Positions 57,600-64,000 of a stretch of 64,000 bases of DNA are shown one piece after another. Made by a program: the position numbers and the translations under genes. The stretch spans positions 14,165,294 through 14,229,293 of the forward strand of contig CM037778.1 in NCBI GenBank assembly GCA_021229015.1, read 5' to 3'. The DNA is from Solen grandis (Eukaryota > Mollusca > Bivalvia > Adapedonta > Solenidae). Each line of letters begins with the position of its first letter. The stretch's first letter is position 1. The notes under the pieces were generated by a model that saw only the letters and a list, made by a program, of their open reading frames with translations, made no database searches and had not been told where the DNA came from.

Positions 57600-58330
57600 G
57601 TTGAGCCTGCTTGCGGGAGCTCAACATAATCGCCATAATGGTATATGTCTTCATGGTGTAATTTTTGTGCATTATAGTGCATCTGCTGTAACTTAGACAA
57701 GGATTTCAAGATTTTCAAATAACTTTGTTATTTATTTATTAACCTCTGAATTGAGACAGTGTTTTGCGTTTAAGTTATGTCCCTATCTCTAAAGTGAAGT
57801 TCACACTTAAAGGTCAAAGGTCATCTTTTTGTCCGGGCTGTGACTTAGAAATGGATCACAGGATTTGCAGAAACGTTTGCTTTTTGTGCAAAAGAGTTGG
57901 CTTCCTGAGCTCCAAGGTCAGAGGTCCGGGCTGTGACTTAGAAATGGATCACAGGATTTGCAGAAACGTTTGCTTTTTGTGCAAAAGAGTTGGCTTCCTG
58001 AGCTCCAAGGTCAGAGGTCCGGGCTGTGACTTAGAAATGGATCACAGGATTTGCAGAAACGTTTGCTTTTTGTACACAAGAGTTGGGTTCCTGAACTCCA
58101 AGGTCAAAGGTCCGGGCTGTGACTTAGAAATGGATCACAGGATTTGCAGAAACGTTTGCTTTTTGTCAAAGAGTTGGGTTCCTGAACTCCAAGGTCAAAG
58201 GTCATGGTTTAGTGGGTCCTTAATACGTTTGGTAAGAGTTTGGTCCCTAGTTCCAAGGTCAAGGTCATTTGTTTGTTTGGGCTGTAATCAAGACATTGGT
58301 CAAAGGATTTTCAAATAAGTTGGCAGTAAT
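57600..58330 (+). mobile_element. Third hairpin-headed element (GTTGAGC), tail not found
   Basis: A head hairpin GTTGAGC...GCTCAAC at 57600-57625 is followed by CATAATCGCC, which is analogous to the TGTGATCGCC after pearl heads. Diverged core units follow (CTGTAACTTAGACAAGGATT, CCAAGGTCAAGGTCA) with the 93-bp array below. I cannot find the inverted head arm or a tail downstream, so the 3' side may be truncated. Confidence 0.5.
57833..58205 (+). repeat. 93-bp tandem repeat, four units, open reading frame
   Basis: TGACTTAGAAATGGATCACA recurs at 57841, 57934, 58027 and 58120 (period 93). As 93 is 31 codons, one frame stays open for 184 codons (57764-58318) with the repeat CDLEMDHRICRNVCFL. Units 1-2 are almost identical. 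I regard it as a core array of the surrounding element, not a protein gene. Confidence 0.88.
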
Positions 58331-58723
58331 GTTTGCCTGAATAAGATGAAGTGTCACACACAAGAATTGAGTCCCTATCTCCAAGGTCAAGGTTACTCTT
58401 AGAGGTCAAATGTAATAGTGCTGCCCAATTTAAAATCTTTTATTTGCTGTAACTTATAAACATGAATAAAAATATTCTCATATGATTTGACAGTAAGGTT
58501 TGTCTCAAAGAGGATATGTCACACTAAAGAGTTTGGTCCCAAAAGTCACATTATAGAGATAAATGCCACATGGATTTTCATGAAAAAATATGAAAACCAT
58601 ATACCAAATGTTATAACATTGAAAAAAAAATCTTTCCCACTCAGTGTAGAACCTAAAATATTTTCAGTTTGATAAGGCTTTTTTACACTATAGTATACAT
58701 AACAGGGCCCTCACTATAAGGAA
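58331..58723. other. No gene seen
   Basis: Contains further diverged phrases of the surrounding core (CCTATCTCCAAGGTCAAGGT, about 58375) and AT-rich DNA. Confidence 0.4.
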
Positions 58724-59037
58724 AATGTCCCCTCATCCAAGCATTTGTGATGGATGAGGGTCATTATTGGAGTAAGCTGGAGGCTGAGCATGTATAACAT
58801 TGCATATCATCTTGCTGTAACTATAGACGCGCTATTTATAGGAAGCGGAAATACCCCTTCTCGCTTCCGTTCTACAACACATGTGAACCCCAAATCATTC
58901 TTTCAAAGACAATAATTTTGTTCCCAAAATAATATGGGAGGGCATCATGGCATAGGGTGGGACTTATACATGCTCAGCCTCCGGCTTACTCCAATAATGA
59001 CCCTCATCCATCACAAATGCTTGGATGAGGGGACATT
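58724..59037. repeat. 74-bp-arm inverted repeat
   Basis: Arms 58724-58797 (from AATGTCCCCTCATCCAAGC) and 58964-59037 are reverse complements with about one or two mismatches, separated by about 166 bp. A direct repeat GCATGTATAACATTGCAT occurs at the inner edge of the left arm (58788) and beyond the right arm (59064). It lies next to the tyrosine recombinase pseudogene and could be part of that element's complex termini. Confidence 0.85.
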
Positions 59038-59117
59038 ATTTTCATAAGCCTCCGGCCTATCGCATGTATAACATTGCATCTTTAAAGACACCAACAAAAT
59101 AATTGTAAACAACAGTT

Positions 59118-59872
59118 TTATTCAAATACTACATTAACATAATCTTTTCCTTGATCATGATCTCTAAAATAAAACTTATAAAAGTTTTTAGATGATGTCC
59201 AATCCGAGCAATATCAAGAATAGTCTTCAGCGAACAAGCACCATAATACGCCGCTGAGGTAGAGGCTGATCTATATGAATGAGCCTTGAAAACACTGGTG
59301 TCGATGCCAGACAACTGCAATACAGTTTTGAGCCACCTAGCTATATTACTGGTTGACACAGGCCTATAACTACAAAATGAAATCAGTAACTGATCACTTT
59401 CCCTCACAGGTTTAGTATGTTCTACATAGTTTAAAACACAATGCATAGGACAAATACTCTCATCCTCAAAATGTTTAATATTCATAGAAAAATTATTTTT
59501 CTGTTTAGATGTCTTTTAACACATCAGTAAAAAAGAAAGATATACAATTGATCTTCTTGATCATATTAGGTATTTTTAATGCCACTAAACTCTGGGCACG
59601 AGCACCTGTAGACAAAGCTAATAAAGCAACAGTTTTTAATGTCAACAATCTAAGGTCATCTTTACAATCATCTTCAAATAACTCAAGACTTTTTGTACAT
59701 CCCATGTTTTAGTATATCTAGGTCTTGATTGAATACTTAAAGATAGACCTTTCATATATCTGGGAATAAAGACAAGATTATCACACCATGTCTGACCACA
59801 CAGTTTCAAAGTTTGCAATAGCATTGACTTATGAAGATTAACTACACTATAAGACTTCCCTAGGTACAACAA
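59118..59872 (-). pseudogene. Tyrosine recombinase of a DIRS/Ngaro/Crypton-like element, decayed
   Basis: Read right to left, the minus strand encodes an N-terminal SAM-like domain (GKSYSVVNLHKSMLLQTLKL, then RPRYTKTWDVQKVLSYL). The catalytic part follows (LKTVALLALSTGARAQSLVA with the first catalytic Arg; FKAHSYRSASTSAAY with the H-x-x-R box; IGHHLKTF before the nucleophile). Three single-base shifts break it, at about 59675, 59513 and 59170. The last falls right before the Tyr, which is read only in the neighbouring frame, followed by a stop at 59118-59120. The 5' end runs into the gap. Such recombinases integrate DIRS-like retroelements or Cryptons. No RT is visible, so the class is open. 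Confidence 0.8.
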
Positions 59873-59972
59873 NNNNNNNNNNNNNNNNNNNNNNNNNNNN
59901 NNNNNNNNNNNNNNNNNNNNNNNNNNNNNNNNNNNNNNNNNNNNNNNNNNNNNNNNNNNNNNNNNNNNNNNN
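59873..59972. other. Assembly gap of 100 N
   Basis: Exactly 100 Ns, of unknown true size. It interrupts the recombinase pseudogene, and base composition changes visibly across it. Confidence 0.99.
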
Positions 59973-61079
59973 TGCTCAGGATACTGAGAGACTGTCGGTG
60001 GGTTATTATATGGCGTGTCGCTATTCACGATAAACTCCCGCCGGTAGTCTCCCAGTGCTTTGAGCTCTTTGTTTTGTTTTTGGGTCAGTCACTCTATTTA
60101 GAACAGTCTCTTCAAAGTAACCTCCTAACTAAAATATCACTATTGAATTAAAGCGTGATTCGAAAATTGAAACTAGAGTTCCGTCAAGCATTTTTCCTGC
60201 AACATGACCATCTTCATGGAGTTGATTCCAGTGAACTCTTAATTATACGCGTTTTGATGGTTTGGCAACAAGACGTTCCCTTTCCAACTAATTACATATC
60301 GACTTCTGGGTAGATCCTCCCAGACCAAAGTACTAGTCTAACACAAGAAACAGATCAATCATTGTTCGGTACTCAGCACATCGGGAACAGTTTATTTAAC
60401 TTGGGTGACATGACACATGTTAACGGCGTAATGTCGCTCTTATAGGATATATCCACATACAGTGTGCGCGCGCGCGCGTGAATTGAACAAATAATATCCA
60501 CCTGTAAACCAATTATTTAAGTTGGTTTCTACCATTACTCAATAAGATTTCTTTGATAGTGTTATTTGTTCCATCTGTTGACATTGAAAGTTCAATAGTC
60601 GTTCATTTTATTTACAAAACTTTATCAGAAATGAGGTATTCCTGCGTAGTCCTAATGTATAGAAAATAGCAACAGATACGAATGCTGATCCTCTGTGCAC
60701 ATTAAAAAATGCAAATTAAAAAACTAATTGACATAAATCATAAGCCTATTAGAAACGCCATGTGTATTGCATTAGCAGTCATTATCACACATTACACCCT
60801 TTAATAGAAAAACATTGCAAATGATCACTGAACGAGCCTAACAGAAAATGGTGAAATTAGTTAAAATGAATGATTTTTGAGGAAAACAATAACAACAAAA
60901 CCGTGCATTCATTTTTTAACGAAGCATAATCAACTCATAACAACATGCTTTTTTTTTCATTTTGGGAGAAGGATTGTCTCTAAACATTGACCTTGGTATT
61001 CTAATGATGTTTGTTTGTTTTGTTATTCTCTTGAATACGAAAGCCTATTAGGATCACTGAGAAAAAAATATATTTATTG
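59973..61079. other. CpG-richer DNA, no gene seen
   Basis: After a short leftover open frame at 59973-60028, there is no supported feature except the (GC)n tract at 60464. TTCATTTTGGGAGAAGGATT and GACCTTGGTATTCTAATGAT at about 60957-61006 recur in direct orientation at 62617-62670. Confidence 0.45.
60464..60480. repeat. (GC)n tract with Z-DNA potential
   Basis: GTGCGCGCGCGCGCGTG is an alternating purine-pyrimidine run, rare in this AT-rich setting. Confidence 0.95.
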
Positions 61080-61084
61080 AGTCG

Positions 61085-61545
61085 TAATAATCCGAAATAA
61101 ATGCGTTTTTCGCACAACAAAGACGTTATAACGAAAAACAAAGGCGTAATAATGCGAAGCTGAAACTCGTTATAACTCGAACCAATAGCGGTATAATGCA
61201 AAACAAAGGCGTAATAACGGGAAGTTGAAACTCGTAATAACGCAAAACAAAAGCGTTAAAACGCAAAACAGAGGTGTAATAGCGTGAAAAAAAGCAACTT
61301 TTGATTCGAAGTTGAAACTCGTAAAACGCGAAACAAAGGCGTTATAACGCGAAATAAAGGCGTAATAACGCGAAATTGAAACTCGTAATAACGCGAAACA
61401 AAGGCGTTAAACAAAGGCGTTATAATGCGAAACAAAGGCGTGATAACGCTAAGTTGAAACTCGTAATAAAGCAGAATAAGGTGCAATATTACGAAAAGGG
61501 GGAGTAATAACGTGAAGCTGAAACTCGTTAAAACCTTGGCGATAC
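61085..61545 (-). repeat. Irregular array of GCGTTATAACGC-type units
   Basis: Roughly 20 variants of short phrases such as AAAGGCGTAATAACGCGAA, GTTGAAACTCGTAATAACGC and AAAGGCGTTATAACGCG follow one another. Many contain the palindrome GCGTTATAACGC. The matching array at 62370-62600 is in reverse complement. Confidence 0.9.
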
Positions 61546-61607
61546 GCATTGCAATAAGGAAATAAAAAAAATTAGTATAAATTTCTGGTAGTATAGACAC
61601 GATATAC

Positions 61608-62131
61608 TTAAAGCAGCTTGTTCAAAGATGACCATTGTTTAGGAATTTAATGTTTAACTATATGTGTGTATTACGTCTATCTATACCCATTTACCCATGC
61701 GCTGCATGGTCACCCAATGCAACAATCCATGTTTGTGAAAATATGGATTGTTTCCCTATCATATGTACTAGTGTTACGAACGGCATTGAAACTATATTTA
61801 GATTTTCTATTTTCATTTTCCGTCACTTGACCGATCACACTCACTCTTCGCGCATACGCTCACTTCACAGGCTAAACTTAAAGAAAAATCGCTTTCTGAA
61901 TGGTGAAGACTCCACGTTGCGGAACGTGCCACGTTGTACCGTAAGCACCCGTTTCGGGAATACCGTATACTATATTTAGCCGATTACGAAAATATCGCTT
62001 TCCCGTGCAAAATTACCTACACTTGCCGAGTTTATTTGTCAGAAAATAAAGATTTCAACAAAATCAACAAGGGACAGAAAAAGATTTTTTTTATTATTTT
62101 CTACTGATCAGAACGAACGAAAACATCTTAA
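61608..62131 (+). mobile_element. TIR element, TTAAAGCAGCTTG family, copy 4
   Basis: Left TTAAAGCAGCTTGTTCAAAG; right AGAACGAACGAAAACATCTT plus AAAG (diverged). The interior matches 37013-37730 through CACTCACTCTTCGCGCATAC and ATGGTGAAGACTCCACG. It provides the unoccupied version of the MITE insertion site at 37380. Confidence 0.8.
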
Positions 62132-62369
62132 AGAGCCTAAAAAATGGGACATTTAAAAAAATCTTTTGCATCATGTTTTGCTTAAAACAGATTTATTATT
62201 GGGCATAGAATTCGGCCGATATTTTCCATTATAAAACATGTATTTATCTAGAAACGTATCGCAATATATCAGTATACCGGTAAATCGGAACATCCATTGT
62301 ATTAGCGCAAAACAATAGCGCTACACCTTGCGTAAATGAGAGTCCAGTTAATACGTACGATTTTCAATT
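62132..62369. other. No gene seen
   Basis: AT-rich DNA with a few GCGCAAAACAATAGCGCTAC-type units at about 62305 that herald the next array. Confidence 0.4.
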
Positions 62370-62600
62370 TCTCGTATTATGCCATTTTTGTGTTATCACA
62401 CCTTTTTTCGCGTCATTATGCCTTTGTTCGCGTTATAACGAGTCCAACTTCGCGTTATTATGCCTTTTTTCGCGTTATTACGAGTTCCAACTTCGCGTTT
62501 TTATGCCTTTTTCCACGTAATTATGCCTTTCTTCGCATAATTACGCCTAATGTCCTCATTATAATGTCTTTAATAGCGTAATTACGTGTTACTCGGCGTT
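62370..62600 (+). repeat. Reverse-oriented partner of the 61085-61545 array
   Basis: TTCGCGTTATTATGCCTTTT, TTCGCGTTATAACGAGTCC and AACTTCGCGTTATTATGCC are the reverse complements of the left array's units. The two arrays flank the TIR element at 61608-62131, making a long imperfect palindrome. Confidence 0.88.
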
Positions 62601-63734
62601 AAAACATTTTTTTTTTCATTTTGGGAGTAGGATTGTCTTTTAAAATTGACCTTGGTATTCTGATTATTAGGATTTTTGTTTGTTTGTGTTATTCTCCTGA
62701 ACGAACGAGTCATGAAATAAAATACAGGGTTAAGATTTACTAATTTACTAATAACATAACAGACTTCACAATCATGGATTGTTTTGGCTAATTAGAGTCT
62801 ATCAATTTAGTGTTGTGAGTATTTTATTTGGTTCATATGACAATATTTCATTTTTAAATTTCATGAAATAATTATGACCAGATTTTGAGATGATAAATCG
62901 GCTCCGCCTACTGGAATCGGCGTTCAAAGGGAGTGGTTTTTGAAAGCTGCAACTAAAGTTGTAGTGGTGTTTTCCTTTTCTATCTTATATCTTTTTTTAT
63001 TTCGAAAAGATGATCGACAAATCTGAAAAAAATATCTGACTGGTCTCTAAATTTATTTGCAATGATATACTTAAGCGCAGACGACTATCAAAATAAGGAG
63101 AGTATGTTTTTTTTCATGCTGATTTCTTCCGTGATAGCGGGACGGAAATGCTTGGTTGTTAGGCGGGTTTGTTCGGCGCCAGGCAAAAAGTCGAAACAAT
63201 TGGTTTAGAAACCTTAACATGTCTGGAAAAGGCGACAGAACTAACTTTCAACTTTGGTCTATTCATCACGAAATTTCACATCATCTGGAGCCCCGTCAGG
63301 CAAAACGCGTTTAATCAATATTTTGACGTCTTTTGTTACGTTTTGTGTCATTATACAGTAGGCACTATCAATAGACATTAGGAATGCATATTCAGGATAA
63401 TATTCTTAGTTTATCTATATTTAAACGAAAAGAAAACATTTAGATAATTATTTTGATCTTTTCTTTTGAATGCATTAAATATCAAACTTTTATTTTGTCT
63501 GATATAGATTCTGAATGTCATCTCCAACATGAATCGATGCGCGACTAATCTACCGAAGTTTCCTCGGGTATTACTTTCTCATCGACCATTGCATAGAAAT
63601 TGTATGACAGTTAAATATCTGTATCATTATATAATTCTGATTAATTCTCGTAGAACAGAGTTGAAAATAAGGATGTTAAGCTTTGCGGAAAGGGTAATTT
63701 CTGAAACATTTAAGGGTAAAGCTTGTCATTCGGC
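62601..63734. other. CpG-richer DNA, no confident gene
   Basis: An ORF at 63169-63381 (plus) starts in CpG-rich sequence (GGCGGGTTTGTTCGGCGCC) and could be a leader region, but I recognise no protein motif. The ORF at 63529-63909 runs into a SINE and is therefore not a gene in its present form. Confidence 0.4.
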
Positions 63735-63871
63735 TCAGATGCCACTACGCTCTATCAAGCCACATAGCGTGATACTACAGTGTAGCAGCACCATGTCTCT
63801 CTCAAGAAGACATCTAAATGACTTATTAATTGTCGGTGGGACGTTAAACACAACAACAAACTTAGACGATT
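63735..63871 (+). mobile_element. SINE, family 2, 3' part
   Basis: AGCGTGATACTACAGTGTAG, AAGAAGACATCTAAATGAC and GTCGGTGGGACGTTAAACAC then AACAACAAAC follow the order of the 3' half of 38459-38760. Confidence 0.7.
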
Positions 63872-64000
63872 TTCTCCGAGTATCATACGAAGGAGAATGC
63901 GACTCCTAGAACGGATAATCCGTGAATTGATTGTCTCTTGGTCTGGAAGGTTCCATGAAACCATTTGTCTCCTCCCACCGGCTTCATTTGTTAAACATGG

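Noticed and set aside
63529..63909. 126-codon plus-strand ORF near the right end
   Set aside because: Its second half is SINE family 2 sequence, and the first half has no recognisable domain or splice context.

Overview
The window is eukaryotic. It has a split gene with GT-AG introns, no operons or ribosome binding sites, and AT-rich intergenic DNA packed with non-autonomous mobile elements. The repeat types (tRNA-headed SINEs, short TIR elements, and elements with an AGCTCACCTGAGCAC hairpin head, an ACGG-type microsatellite and about 165-bp tandem cores) resemble what is known from bivalve molluscs (the pearl/CvA type). A marine bivalve, possibly a venerid-like clam, is my best guess. Species assignment is inference.

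Region 1 (1-8.7 kb). The only confidently recognised host gene lies on the minus strand. Six exons in consistent phase encode most of a thioesterase domain of the animal fatty acid synthase type, with the Ser nucleophile motif GYSFGS and the Asp of LLDGSP, preceded by a long low-complexity linker. The C-terminal exon(s) with the catalytic His lie beyond the left edge. No ACP, KR, ER, DH, MAT or KS exon is recognisable in the following 55 kb, so the rest of the synthase is missing, hidden by the 100-N gap at 9773-9872, or the gene is a thioesterase without it.

Region 2 (8.7-57.5 kb). This is a dense graveyard of mobile elements with no clear host exon. Recurrent families are: (a) a 242-bp TTAA-flanked MITE, 8 copies, six of them carrying a pre-miRNA-like hairpin; (b) hairpin-headed, tandem-core elements of Helentron/HINE-like (pearl) design, about 10 copies, including a nested pair at 40.3-43.2 kb and a 4.2-kb copy at 50.5-54.7 kb with about 22 units of 165 bp and two heads; (c) two tRNA-derived SINE families; (d) a TTAAAGCAGCTTGTTCACAG TIR family, 4 copies; (e) an AGTCCCC...GGGGACT family; (f) a TGAATTC-ended TIR family; (g) several minisatellites. 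A short minus-strand ORF at 47.54-47.66 kb with a good Kozak context may be a first exon.

Region 3 (57.5-64 kb). A third hairpin-headed element carries 93-bp repeats that stay open as a 31-residue protein repeat. Next come a 74-bp-arm inverted repeat and the decayed tyrosine recombinase gene of a DIRS/Ngaro/Crypton-like element with three frameshifts, then a second 100-N gap. To the right of that gap the sequence looks visibly richer in CpG and holds two mutually inverted arrays of a GCGTTATAACGC-type repeat.

The long ORFs in the middle of the window are by-products of tandem repeats with periods divisible by three (45, 93 and 3 bp), not genes.
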